A stretch of DNA of 64,000 bases from assembly GCF_014529535.1 (NCBI RefSeq), contig NW_023503307.1, positions 5,857,788-5,921,787 of the forward strand. Direction: 5' to 3'. Positions 1 through 12,600 of the stretch are shown in pieces (within the stretch, counting starts at the first letter, position 1; each line of letters starts with the position of its first letter). The translations under genes and the position numbers were made by a program. Under the pieces are notes generated by a model that worked only from the letters and a program-made list of their open reading frames with translations, was not told the DNA's origin and searched no databases. Source of the DNA: Bradysia coprophila. Lineage: Eukaryota; Arthropoda; Insecta; Diptera; Sciaridae.

Positions 1-600
1 TCAATGATTTTGGGGCAAAAAAATTGTTACCGAACCTGTTGGCAGGCATAGGAGAACGTTGTTGTAGCAGGAGAAAAAATAGGACCGAAACTGGTAATTC
101 CGTGGATACAGCTTACTGCGTCGGGACACCGCATTACCAACGTCAATCATTTCGTCCAGATCCTTGACACCGTGAAAATTGATCGTATCGGATCCGACAA
201 GAACAACATTACTTTCAACGGTTGCCGTCAATTGTCGGATGTGACGGAATGATGAAATGATGTTCGACCACTTTTGATTGCCAGATGGTCGGTCATGACT
301 CGAACGCAGCAGTGACACTTTTTTTCCGTTGAAATTGGCGGATAATTGACGAAATCCGCAAATTTCATTAACTTTACCGATTTTGGCCATACACCGGCCA
401 CACACAACGTTATAGGGACATCGTACATTGCCGGATTCAACGAGGCGAATATTTGGTGGCAATACACCATCAGGAATTGAATATTCGGGCCCAAGAGCAA
501 GGTTCCAGCCGCCGTTGTTTAAATCTTGATAAAATGCGAGTTGATTGTCGTCAGCTAAATCAAAGCTGACGCATTCCACGTATGAACATTTTAATGGCAT
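1..600 (-). CDS. DExH/DEAD-type helicase, first coding exon (partial)
   Basis: The ATG is at 600-598 and the exon runs to position 31, where a GT donor (gtaaca) begins. The last residues read NVLLCLPTGS and the intron falls exactly after the serine, so the next exon should supply G-K-T to complete a Walker A box (helicase motif I). A preceding RNYQ resembles the Q-motif region of SF2 helicases. The ~165-residue N-terminal part has a CPYNVVCGRC cluster that may bind zinc; I do not recognise this domain. The reading beyond position 31 (SVTIFLPQNH then stop) is intron. The rest of the gene lies outside the window. Helicase class is well supported; the exact family is unknown. Confidence 0.6.
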   Translation of the reverse strand: MPLKCSYVECVSFDLADDNQLAFYQDLNNGGWNLALGPEYSIPDGVLPPNIRLVESGNVRCPYNVVCGRCMAKIGKVNEICGFRQLSANFNGKKVSLLRSSHDRPSGNQKWSNIISSFRHIRQLTATVESNVVLVGSDTINFHGVKDLDEMIDVGNAVSRRSKLYPRNYQFRSYFFSCYNNVLLCLPTGSVTIFLPQNH

Positions 601-1653
601 TTTGCAAGATTTCAGAAATTATTATGCAAGAAGAGTGCATCAGCTCATGTTGTTCGCATCAAACTCCCTTATGGGTGTGACGATCGTATGTTGCGTTGCA
701 CACGCACACGATTGCTGCGATCGTAAAAAGGAAACTATGTTCGATTCGACACGGATTTACAACATTTACAATAACAACTACATACGACAGTACTGTGATG
801 TAATTCCCGATTAATCTTTGACGAAACGAAGTAAACTTATTTCAATTTGATATTTGACTATCTGTCGGTTCAATTGTAGCTATTTCAAGAACAAACCAAT
901 TTCACAGGACGACAGAAATTGTTATGAGATGGGAATTTACCGGCAAATGTCAGTTTTATCAGTGTTGTGTTCGTTTTTGTTTTGAATATTGTTGTCATTG
1001 TGTTCCAACGGTTCCAACGTTTTGGACGTTTTGAAACAGGTGAAGTGTGTTTAGAGAAAATGTACAGTAGCGGCAAAATTTTGAAACGCCGGTTCGATTT
1101 CAATACTAAAAACATTCACATGCGTGCTCTCTGAATGGAAATCAGTATAATACCATGGGTTGAAGTTCCAAGCAGGGAGTAAAAGCCAACGTTCTGAAAG
1201 AACAGGTTAAGACAGCCACAAAGGCGGGTGACACCGAAATGGATAAACGCACTCAGTACAGATTGTGTGTGAAATTAACTTGAAGAAAATGATTTTTGGG
1301 AAAATTCGGAATTTTGTTTTTGTTAAGTTGTTATTTTCATATAAACGTCGTAGCCGTTGATGCAAATTTGTTCGTCACCGCCTTCGTGATCAACTCAGAG
1401 TTGTCTTTACCTGTTTTTCAGAACCTTGGTGAAAGCATAAGCATCTTGTTTGGATATGTGTATGTGTCAATGGAAGTCATGAAACTATAAACCAGGTATG
1501 GTATATCGTCCAAAGTTTAGAAGTATGTAAACAATAACGACAATAACTCAGCCCTCAGCTGATCACAGAAAATACGGAACCCATCGGTTGAGAAGGAAAA
1601 CAACGGTTGGGAAGGAATACACCAACACACTCTTACTATTACAGAAAAATCTC
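601..1653. other. Intergenic, nothing recognised
   Basis: Upstream of the helicase gene and downstream of Nup133. No open frame here has recognisable protein character. It presumably holds the helicase promoter, but I see no clear TATA or initiator element. Confidence 0.4.
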
Positions 1654-1732
1654 TTTCAAAATACCCCAATACACACTCGATATGCTTCGCCCGCGCGTGC
1701 ACACATCTTGTGTGTATTGGGGTATGTTGAAA
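1654..1732. repeat. Short inverted repeat (MITE-like hairpin)
   Basis: Arms at 1654-1676 and 1710-1732 are 23 bp with one mismatch; the core ATACCCCAATACACAC (1661-1676) is perfectly matched by its reverse complement at 1710-1725. The 33-bp spacer is GC-richer than its surroundings. No target duplication is obvious, so this is either a tiny MITE or the centre of one. Confidence 0.6.
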
Positions 1733-2005
1733 TAAACTATTGTTATGTTGCATCCGTGACATTTGGCGTAATAATGCCTTCGAAGCCTTCGAAAACTATT
1801 TCAAGAAAGGGATGAGATAATATATTCGAACAAAAGGCAATTGAACCCTGTTCACCTCTGGGTCCAGGATCTAGAACGTGATGGCTTCAATCACTTTTTG
1901 ATTCTTTCATTTACCATTGACTTTACGTGAGAAAAAAGAAATAGTTTCAAATCTCTAGAAATGGGACAACAATAAGGCGGCAGTGAACAGTAAAAAAAAA
2001 AACTT

Positions 2006-2011
2006 TTTATT
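2006..2011 (-). terminator. Poly(A) signal of Nup133
   Basis: AATAAA on the minus strand (TTTATT as given), about 125 nt after the Nup133 stop codon. A position-based call. Confidence 0.4.
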
Positions 2012-2133
2012 TTTCAGTTAGATTAATTATCAACGTTTTTGGTGATTGAAATTATGGTCAAGGTGACGTTACATCAATTTATCGTTGAATCAAATTGGTT
2101 GACTGACAGTTTTTGGTTAAAAAAAAAACAAAT

Positions 2134-5100
2134 CTACTCGATGGCTTTCTGTTTGTACGAGTCGTTAATGTGTTCATAGCCCAGCTTAAGTAGAAACTGG
2201 AATGACTTGAGAGAAGTTAGCGATGCCAGTTCAGGTGCTTCCAAAAAGTCTTCGATCGGAGGTAGGAAATCTTCAATATTTGAACCTAAGAAAGACCCAA
2301 ACAGTTGCGTTAGGCGTGACCACTTCCGTCGTCCATTTTATCAATGTAAAATTTACCTAGTACGAAGCACAGGTCAATCAGTTTGAACAGCAGCATATTC
2401 TGTAGATCATTCAGCGGTGCATTTATGTTGTACGTAGTCCAATTGTCACGCAATATGACACTGCACCATATTTTGTGCCTCACATCAATTGAGTCTTCGA
2501 CATGATTGAGTAACTCTAACGCTCGTCTGTAGTCGTCTTCTGTAGCCGAGTCATTTTCTTCAGAAATCAGCAACTGTAAAAATCGTTGGAAAAAATTACC
2601 CGTCACATTCATCACGTTGCAAAGCGACCGAACTTACGTTGATAATTTCTTCCGGTTTCAATACTCGCGGGTTCATCAAATCGTAACCGAATACACTAAG
2701 TAAGTGATCGGGTATGATCTCTTGATATCCGATGATGAACAATTCCACATTGATTACACTCAACTGTACGCTCATATCCTCATCGGCGGCAGTACATGCC
2801 AGCTTGGCCAGCGACAGCATAGTCTTCTTCCTCTGTACCAATTCCGTTTCGTTTTGTGCCAACATTGTCAATATCTTAGCCGCTCTGCCTAAATCACCAT
2901 TGAATATGCATTGCACCCAGGCCAACGACGGATGATCGCCAAGAAATTTCGATAATTCGGCCTGATTATGCTTGAATCGTTCGAACAGATCGCCCCTTTT
3001 ATTTTGTCGCAGGTGCCAATTGATGGCAAACTGTGAAAATTCCATTTCCTTGTACTTTTCGATGTATTCGTCGAGGCGATCTTGATTCGCCGTCTGATCG
3101 CATATTTGAACCAGAATTTGAAAGTCTAGATACTTCTCGGCTAGCTTGATCGCAAGTTCGTACTGGCCGTCGTGGACTGTAACAAGCAATTAGTTGGACG
3201 ATTGTTTATCATCAATAAGCTTAGATGGCTATGCAATGGAGGTCGCTCACTCACCGAACGGGTAAATCAAATCACTGCGCTGTGATTCGTACTGCTGTAC
3301 CATAACCCCGTATTTATCTGTATCCTTGATGCTTTCCAAATACGCTTTTCGGCCATCCAAAACAAAATCAACCAAGTCAACCAATTGCCTGTAGTGACGC
3401 TGACGCAACTCCGGTTCACCGGTTGATCGGATTCCATGTTTCAATGTAATAGAAATTTGATGGAGCAGAATGTCCCGTAGACCTGAAACCGAAATGCATT
3501 CACATTGTCAGAAAGAGAGACGAATTGCTTCCTCACGGCTCAAGAACCGAGTCTCACCATTTTTGCCGGATGCTGCTGTCCATGGCAAGTATTCAAAGTC
3601 ATTTTGTATGTGTGCTGGTAGTACGAATTGGCCAGATTTTAACTCACGATATTTCATGACATCGGTGAGAACGGTCTGATCGGATAAATACAGAAGAAAT
3701 AATTTTGTGAAACTAGAAGCCATAGGCGTAACGACTTACCAATATGATGGTATTCACATCGCTCAACACTGACGAAATGCGTGACGAGGACTGTTGACTT
3801 TGAACATTGTCGTCGTTCACATTGGATAGCAATCGGAAAATGTCCTGGATCTCTACGATTTTCACGTAAAACAAATCTTGAGCGGTTAGACTCACATGGA
3901 CTTGTTCGTTGCGTTGAACCAGTAATGTTTGTATAGCTTCGTCGATGAGCTTTGCGTAGTTGTTGTGAATTTGCTTCAGGGAAATCGCTGCAACTATTTT
4001 CTCACCAATATCGGACAACAGATGGCAAGTTGACTTTACGCTTCCTCTGTCAGTAACCGTTCCCAACTAACCGGAATCAGAAATGGAACAAATTTAGCAG
4101 TTTGACACACATGGAAATGTGAACAATTTACCTTTGTCCAAATGTCCGTGGAATGCAAGAATTCGATGAAAATATTGTACGCAAGTTTCTTCTCCTTCAG
4201 CTGTTGGATAATCTGCATGGAAAACGAGCTGCCAAGTGCATTTTTCGACATTTTAATTTGTTCCCAACGAGGATCCGATGCGGGTACATCTTCGGCCAGA
4301 TCTTTAGCAATTTCAATCACAATCCGATTGATGTTCGTCGATGAATTGCGATTTTCCAGCAGGCCCGACAATATTTCTGTGGTTTTGTCGAAATTCTTCT
4401 TCAAATGGTAGATGAAAGCGGCCTTCAGTTGATTCTTTTCCTCTGCGTCGTACACTTCGTCGGGATTCAATTCGTACATGGACAGATTGCATGGATTGTC
4501 CAGGTTGGCATTCGATGCACTGAGAAAGGAATGATCAGTCGGATGAGCGCCAAATACGTCCGATGTGATGGAGCTGAAAATTTGTGGAAAAGAAAAAATT
4601 TAAAAAATTTTGAGCAGGATTGACATCTGCGAATCTTATTTTCCTTGTCATGAAGTCGTGCCTTCAATTTTTTATATTTTCATATCATCAGTAGTTATCG
4701 AATCTATCACTTCTTTTGTTTTAAATATTTTCAATATATTTTCAAGCACAAAATCTGCTACTTCATCGATTTTAACAGACAATTTACTGTTGACAGCAGA
4801 GATGTTATATGACGATCGTTCTATTTACTCTGAAAACTACGAACGAATCGAACAACTGTTGAACAAATCGAACCAGCTGCTTCGTTATCATTTAATTGTG
4901 CACAATTCAACGAAGTGAATGTCATGCTAGCAAAGACGACAAATTGGCCATTTTTTTTTTTTTGAATAAGCGGGTGGGTTGAGAGTCTTTCAGTGTTCCA
5001 AAAATGAGTTTTCGGGTCGGACCGGGTTCGGGCGGATTTCGAATTTAAAATTATTCCGCTCGTAACATCGGGAACATTGAAATTGAAATTCGTGCGGGTA

Positions 5101-7255
5101 ATTGTAAATTCTTCAAATTCTAAGCAATTAAGACCCAATGCTGACCACCTTATTGTCTGTTACTCGAGGAACAAAACTGACATGATCTGACCAGAGCACG
5201 ATTTTGAACAGTAACGCAAAATCTTTCAGGAAACCCAAAACCTGACTTCGGGTAACCTAAACTCTCAGTTTAGTTTAAAATTCAATAAAATAAGTTCAGG
5301 TCGAATAACGTTCAGGTAGTTTGGATTCAGGTTCAAGTCAACATGAACTGATTCCGAGCCTTAGACAAGTATACAAATTTAGCAAAAAGATCGAGATGGT
5401 AACGAGAAGTTAAAAAAAAAATCGACAAAAATGACGTACCCATTAAAAAAGTCGTTCTGTTCAAAGTCTGCAGCCGTAATACACACCAGGCCGTTCAACC
5501 GTGAAAAGAACATCGGAATTCCATTATGCACGGCCGCTGCCATTATTTTGTCACCTTGCACTGGCAATTCGATTTTCTCGTTTTCATCGTTCAGGCCTAA
5601 AACACAAAATTGAAAACAAAAAGCGTTACAAAATTGCCGCCTATCCGAGAAATCCTATCCTAAAATTCCCCTACCGTTCAAATACACCTGAATCACTGTC
5701 TTGTCTTCATAAATGTACGCCGCATTCCGTGTCATCGTGAATTTCATTCGAGCAACATCGGTCACTGGATTGCCGGTATAGAATGTGTTGTGCTTCATCT
5801 GACAATAGTTCGCAACAGCAAACGATTGATTCTCCTCGACGAGCGTGATCAATGCATAGAATACTTGTGGTGTGTGCGCAAAATTTAAAGCGGACGCCAG
5901 AACCACGATCTTCGAATCAATTGTTTGCATGTCAACGAATTTTACTTCGATGCCAGTGGAGTCTACAAATTTGGTTAGGAAATTAGAAATTTTGAACAGA
6001 CAGATCTGACAGTAACTACCAACCTCGATTGCTCCACAATTTCTTGTGGAATACGTTGAACACCTTGTTAAGTATCTCGTGGTCTTCGAATAAAAATGTT
6101 TCCGCACCGGTTGCCTGAATTTTCCATCGTTGAATCCACTTGTCTGCCAGTAATGAAACTATCCAACTTCCGTCTTGTGACTTTGAAGACTCACCACACA
6201 TTCTGATCAGTTTCTGTAATCGAAAAACAAAACGACTCGTATCACATCTCATTTCCGTACGCGAACCCATTCCGCTCTCACATTTTCTTTCTCCTGACTG
6301 CTACTCATGGCAAAAATCATCGAAAATCGTTTACCAATCCCTCCCAAAATACCCGTCGGTGGTCGAATAGCCCGATGAACGATTGAGTATCGTGATCCGC
6401 TTAATTGCAGTTGCAGCAACACCAAATTGCAAGTGGTGGTGACTAGAATGTATCCCACCGGCGATATATTGAACAATTCGTCGAATTCTTGACCTTCCAG
6501 AATTTCGGTTACATCAATGGACGAGCCATCATGGGCCACTGAGGGCCAGTAGCGAATTTCGCCAGTTGGAGACACAGCCAAACAAGACGCAAATTGTTGA
6601 TCGTCAATTGTGAATACAGTCACCAGCGATGCTTTATGACCGATGTCACAATGGGGTAGCGTAAGTTCGCGACATTGACTAGTTGTGGCCCGACGAGGCG
6701 TTCGGATGGATTCATTCAAATTTGAATTTTCTTTGTACGGCCACACATACAGTTTGCGGCCGCAAACAGCCTGTTGAGAATCGAAAATAAAAATTTGTCG
6801 ATCGTGTCACGAATAGCCAATTGCAATCGAAATTGATAAACTTACCCAAGCCCAACCATTGTTATTGCAATTAACTGAAACTGTGGCACTTCGTTCGGAA
6901 AATGTCAGTGCTTCATTTACTAACACAGGCAGCGGCAGACCATACGATTCGATGATATTATTTTCCGATCTTGCAATTATCTTTGTGGACTGATTCGAAC
7001 GGCCAGAGACGCTGTACCGGCTTCCGGAAAGTAAACAAAAAAAGTTAGGTTAGGTTCGTGCCGACGAAAACGCGCCTTTTCTGCTATTCCATATTATGTA
7101 AATCGATCCACGATCACTGGATGTTTGCAATTCAATTACCCAGATGTTGGTAGTTTTTTCGGTCCACCAAGGAGCGACTTTCTCGGGGCAGAACTGTTTC
7201 GCGGATAAGTTAATCTGGAACCAGCGGTATGGGTGAACGATGACGACGTATTCAT
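2134..7255 (-). CDS. Nup133: Nucleoporin Nup133, complete 13-exon gene
   Basis: Scaffold nucleoporin of the Nup107-160 (Y) complex; the family tethers the complex to membrane through its N-terminal propeller and binds Nup107 through its C-terminal helices. Exons: 7255-7140, 7020-6846, 6770-6282, 6213-6024, 5962-5675, 5596-5440, 4573-4132, 4066-3740, 3675-3558, 3482-3255, 3176-2638, 2573-2357, 2285-2134. They total 3438 nt, 1145 residues, close to the human 1156. Every junction keeps frame. The start is the first ATG after an in-frame TAA and opens a Ser/Pro/Arg-rich tail. Family matches include GWAW-AVCGRKLYVW and IRYWPS in the propeller, ASDPRWE and EYLPWTAASG in the middle, and AEKYLDFQILVQICDQT, LAWV and RDNW in the helical half. 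Most introns are 60-75 nt; intron 6 (5439-4574) is 866 nt. Confidence 0.97.
4574..5439. other. Long Nup133 intron 6
   Basis: At 866 nt this is by far the longest Nup133 intron. It contains degenerate runs with a repeated TTCAGGT theme around 5225-5340. No coding or clear terminal inverted repeat was found; an old insertion would explain the length. Confidence 0.5.
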
Positions 7256-7655
7256 GATAATTAATTAACGCTAATTGATAAGAAACTAATTCAATTAAAA
7301 AATTGCAACTATATATTCCCACTGCTATCCGAACTACATAAACAACTTTTATTTTTCAAACGACATAAAAAGAAGTTATAAAATGAAAACGTTCTGTCTG
7401 CAATTACGCTACTACGAACGTCAGCGATCATATAACCTGCGAACCGCCTGGTTTTGTAAACACAATGTAAACATTATGCCGCAAAGTTAACCAGAGATTT
7501 TCGGGTGCGCGTTGCGTATTCGAGAATTTGTATGAAAAAGGTCGATTCTGACTTCCGACGACTGATGCGTAATGACTAGAAAATCAATTCATGTAATCAG
7601 TTTGTCGATTTCTCATTCTCTGATTCTCTTTGGCACTTCCATGCACTTAAAACAT

Positions 7656-8041
7656 ATAGAGTACCACTCGAGAGGTGGCATGGTGGTGCTGATGCTAATG
7701 GACATCAAAAAATTACATGGGCATCCAGACACGTTAAAAATGACAGCGCCACCATGACATCTCTCGAGTGTAACTTCCGAAAGTAATGACTTCACCAGTC
7801 AGTGGATGCAACTGTAACGCTCTCAATTATGTTTCTAATTGATCATATAAACTCGCCAGTAATAATCTTTATTTTCAAGTCGCATTGGACCACCCGTCTC
7901 TCACATATTCCTCGAGAAGCCATGAATTACACTCGACAGACGCCAAGGTCATTATTTCAATATATGTCTGTTATCCCACATATTTCTGTGGTTTCCTTTA
8001 ATCGACAGCGCATTTATGTCACCTCTCGAGTGTAACTCTAT
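7656..8041. mobile_element. MITE with ~22-bp terminal inverted repeats
   Basis: Left end ATAGAGTACCACTCGAGAGG at 7656-7675 and right end CACCTCTCGAGTGTAACTCTAT at 8020-8041 are near-perfect inverse copies. A third, internal inverted copy of the same motif is at about 7757-7775, suggesting a composite or nested element. No transposase. It sits between the Nup133 and ubinuclein promoters. Confidence 0.65.
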
Positions 8042-9179
8042 GTGACAAGCAATCTGTCATTGCCAAATCTTGATTTTAGATAAACCGTTGCCTCCTTAAA
8101 ATTTTCTGCTTTAGATGGAAATCTCGCCATAACTCTTCGTGCCTCTGTCTCTTTCGTTGTTGACTGGATGAAATACTGAAACTTCTCTTCAGGTGTTTAC
8201 ATCAGTTCATTAAAACTGACTCCAGGAATTGAGCCATTGCCTTACATAACCATCGAATTCAACACGTTTTGGTAACTTTGCCTAGATGTTTTTGTGTCAC
8301 GTCGCTCTCCAATAAATGGTTCATGAACATGACTTCTTTATGGTAACACCGGTCTTCGATTCCTGCGCAGATTTGTCTCTCCACTTCATCCTTCTTGCGA
8401 ATTCTAACTCACCACAGTGGTAGAATTAAAATTAGAACTCGTAATCGGAATATTTTTCTTTATGAAATGTGATATCAATCAAGGCTGTAACCTTTGATAT
8501 CAATGGGAAGTTCAATAGTTCAACACCATTAAATTGAGAGGTTTACACTTGCGTGCATGATTACATCAGTTCAGGGCAACGAGTCTCGTATTTTTGTAAC
8601 TCTTAAGACTACGAACGGTACGAAAATGGAGAATCTACGCCCAGGTCGTAGTTGTTGAACATTGATTTTTTTTTAAATGTTGGATTAACCCGTGTTTCTC
8701 GAGACGTAATAACGTCTACCCGAAATGACACTTTGTATCCCTAGTTATATAGCTATGTAAAGCAACTTTACAGCGACAATGTGCATACTTGGCCCAGAAG
8801 AGTTGAATCCCAACAATTGCATAACTCATACGAAAATGACTCATACAAGAAAAACAAATCTAAAAATATCAAAATTGCCACCAGTAATATAGTTCTTGTA
8901 AACCACCGTGCATGTAAACCGTTGTCAAGGTGTCATTAAAAAACCAGCCGCAGATCTGTGCAGGCGTGTGACACTTTGAACGAACTGGCAATGCAATAAA
9001 ATCAATTGATTGAATTGAATTTTTGTTTGGTCAAGTTAAATTTCCGTGTACACACTGGCTGTCATCTGTCATTTTGACCGATTACCAGCTGGTATACTCG
9101 GGATAATGTTCGTTAAACGATTAAACTTCATTAATTAAATTAATTAATTTCTGATTTTATTTTTAAAAATATCTTTGAT
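8042..9179. other. Intergenic, nothing recognised
   Basis: Between two MITEs, upstream of ubinuclein. No coding potential or clear regulatory motif seen. Confidence 0.35.
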
Positions 9180-9324
9180 ACGAGCAGAACAGCCTGTATG
9201 ATCTGAAATTTCCAATTGTACGGCAGAAATCGGTTACATTTTCATTTAAAATGTTTGTCGATTTATTTGGCCAGGTTTGCGGAAGGTAATCAAAATTCCA
9301 GATCATACGGACTGTTCTGCTCGT
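9180..9324. repeat. Inverted repeat (MITE-like)
   Basis: ACGAGCAGAACAGCCTGTAT at 9180-9199 is mirrored by the complement of 9299-9324, with about 26 bp per arm and two or three mismatches, around a ~95-bp loop. It lies about 350 bp upstream of the ubinuclein start codon. Confidence 0.55.
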
Positions 9325-9674
9325 TCCAAAGTTTTTTTTTTCAAAAAGAATCAGATTCAAATTGATTTAATTGCAGAACTATTCGATGTAATAATAATGG
9401 TACCATCCGCCACCGGTGTTCGAAAAAACATTTCGGTACATGTTGTGGTATATTATCGGTAATGTGCTGAAATTTCAACCTAACAAAAACGAAAAAATTG
9501 CGTGTTCGAAGTGTCATGCCCCAGAGATCTGTTTAAAGATGGCCTTGTGTTTGTATTGAAAGAGTTTCTGTGTTGTGTAAAATCTAATTTTTCTACCAAA
9601 AAAAATCAAAAACTATTTCCATTCAAATTATAGATTGAATTGATAGAATGTGTTAAGTGTCTTCCACCATCAAT

Positions 9675-12600
9675 ATGTCCGAAATAAAACGTGTACAACT
9701 CGCCGATGCACCGCATGATCAAACCGCGAGTTCCACCAAAAATGTGTCCGCATCGAAGTCCATTCGTTTTGATTTTGAATTGTTCGAACCTACCGCTGAT
9801 TCGTTTCCAGAATTCAATTATAAAAAATTATTGGACGAAGAGAAGGTGATTGATTTAGTTTGATAACCAATTCATATTTCCAACATGATACACGGGATTT
9901 TGCGACTGTTGCATGATGTACGTTTTCCGGGTGGACTATTTACGTTGGAACGCAAAATTGCATTTTGTGGGATATTTTGATAATTTTTTTCTTCTTACGG
10001 AATTCAATTACAAAATAATGTAATGCGGTGGCAAATTTTTTTTTTGTTAAAAAATATATTGGGGACGATGATTCTACGCTACCTACATACATGTAAAAAT
10101 TCTCGAACTGTGTGTGTATGCAGCGAAATTATTTCTTGTTTCTCTTGTGCTAACCGAATTTCGTGAAGGGAAACTGATAATGTAACACAATATTGTAAGG
10201 ACGAATTTACAATGATTCCGTCGGTGATGTTTGAACGAGAAATCGGCCTGTGTACCGCGTGTATTCAGTGTAATAAAACTTGTGTTTGCGTAAATAATGC
10301 TCCGTGTTTTGGGAGGGTTTAGGTTATGTTTTTTGTTTGGTATATCTAGTGCCAGCGGGATACGATGTCTCTTAACAGATTTTTTTTTTCATTTTATATC
10401 TTGTTGATCATTGCCAATACATTTTGTTTCGTCGGCATGGGAGTTTCCTTCGGTCGAGCATTCATTGGATTCATACACATTTTGAATTCATATTATAACA
10501 TGTACACTGTCGAACAAAGTAATAAACGAATGTTGTGTGCTCAGTTTTGCATCATTGCAAATTTTAATGTCTAAAAGTGAATGGAGTTTTGTGTACGTTC
10601 TTGAAGGCATTCCTACTCTTTTCGACAATCGTTTATTGATATATGTGTGTGACTTCTTCGTTTTGTATCGATGTGCCATTTTTAAGAGGTACAGTATCTA
10701 CAGTATCCACATGCTTGAGATGTTTTTTTTTTTGAGAATTAGGTGGTTACTTGTAACGAGTACACATCGAAACGGTTTATAATAAATAAACAAAAGACCT
10801 CGCAAGTAAAAAATGATTATAAATTTTATTATCACAAGATAAACCATCCATTTTCTATATTCACCGCTATATTGATGTTTTTGTGTTGAACATCGCATTG
10901 GTGAACATTTGTGGGATGTTTGGTTGTAGTTTTGGTGTCAACGAATAAATGATTTTTTTTTGCGGATCGTTCACAGATGACATTTTGCTGTTTAGAGATA
11001 GGGGTTCCTTTTGAAGAGTTCGCTAATTGTGTGTATTGATGAGGGTGGTTCCGATGTTCATTGCAGATTAAATAGACAGCCACTGAATCCGTTTTTTTTC
11101 GATTGACGCAATTTGTTTATTTTGACTGACTTTCGATATACTAAGGTGGTTTGGTTCATATTTTAACTGTAATATTTATGAAAATTATTTGTTGTAAGGA
11201 AATTCTTAGCGGATTTAATTCTTTTTTCAATTTTGGTGTCATAATCATCTCTAGATAGTTAGTGCCTTCTCTAAAGTGTAATATGACTTCAATTGTGAAC
11301 TTAAAATTCGGACTAGAGAAGAGCGGGCCGTACTATTTCACAGGGTAATATAAAACCGATTTTTTTTGGTTATTGTCAAGTTAGATTTTTCCTATAACAA
11401 TACCGAGAAGAATGCCCTAGAAGTTCGCAGCTTGCAAAGGGCCAATAAGTCGAATTACATCTCGTCTCCCGGTCTAACTAAGGCAGGTTTTTAAGGGCTT
11501 GCTCTTAGGGTTGTTCAAGGAGAGCGTTTTCTGCCTAGCACATTGAAATTAATTGCGGCTTGCCAACTTTCGGCACCCAGGACTTTATTTAAATAGTCGA
11601 GGAATGCCTCCAAATAAATTTCTAAAAATCCAAAACTGAATTCTAGATTTTTAGAATTTTATTTGGAGGCATTCCACGACTATTTAAGTAAAGTCCAGGG
11701 TGCCGAAAGTTGACAAGCCGCAATTATTTTGGGTCCCACGTCAAAATGAGAGAAATCGCATACAAGTTTAAACTGAGTTTTTCTCTCGATTAATTTCTTC
11801 GTTCTTCAATTTTTGAATGCTGACCCCGAGACCACTTAAATATAACTAGTTCTGGCTCTCCTATAGAACCCTGAGAGTCCGATTGTTTGACACTTTCTTT
11901 ACGCTCAACGTCCTCTCCAATATATATCTCATTCATATTTTTCGAAACTCCGTACCTCTGCGCCACTGTCAAGTATTGTTTTTTTTTAATATTCCGAAAA
12001 ACGCAGTTTGTTTAGTATGGAGTCCATACATAAATTATATATGTGCATGCGCCATGTATCTATTCCTCGTCTCTTTGAATAAGACTAGAAGTGACGGAAT
12101 TTACTCAGTTCAACGTTTAGAATGCTATGCTTGCAGTCTGATGTTGATGTCCTTCTTTATAGTACATAAACTAATGATGCAACATTTTACAACGAAATGA
12201 GATGATATCACTGAGCGTTTGGAATGTCGCACTACAGATTAAATTTTGAATTTATTTAGCTTTTCAGTTTAACATAATTTCCGTTAATTTTCAAAATGTC
12301 AAGCAATTTGAATTTATGCACGAGAAAAGATCTGGAAGATGAGAATGTTGGAATACTCACCGGTGCCGCCTTTTAGCGCCAAAAGCAATTTTTAAATTTG
12401 CGCCACAAATGTTGTTTCTGGACGTTAAATGTACATATCTCAGTTGACTAAAAAAAAATTGTAGACCCCACCGCCCTTGTGTCCATGTTTGGAAAATGCG
12501 GAACTGTCACCCACAGCTATCATTACTCATCCACACTTAAAAAGGGATAATAATTTTTAGAGAGACCTCTTACCATTTGTAAAATGTTAGTCACAACTCC

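Noticed and set aside
545..814. Plus-strand open frame overlapping the helicase start
   Set aside because: Partly antisense to the helicase exon, with no recognisable protein.
7050..7322. 90-codon open frame at the Nup133 5' end
   Set aside because: It overlaps Nup133 exon 1 in another frame; the shifted frame from 7255 splices correctly and reads as the Nup133 N-terminus.
10365..10574. Hydrophobic small open frame in ubinuclein intron 1
   Set aside because: Hydrophobic because of T-richness; no family resemblance and no supporting signals.
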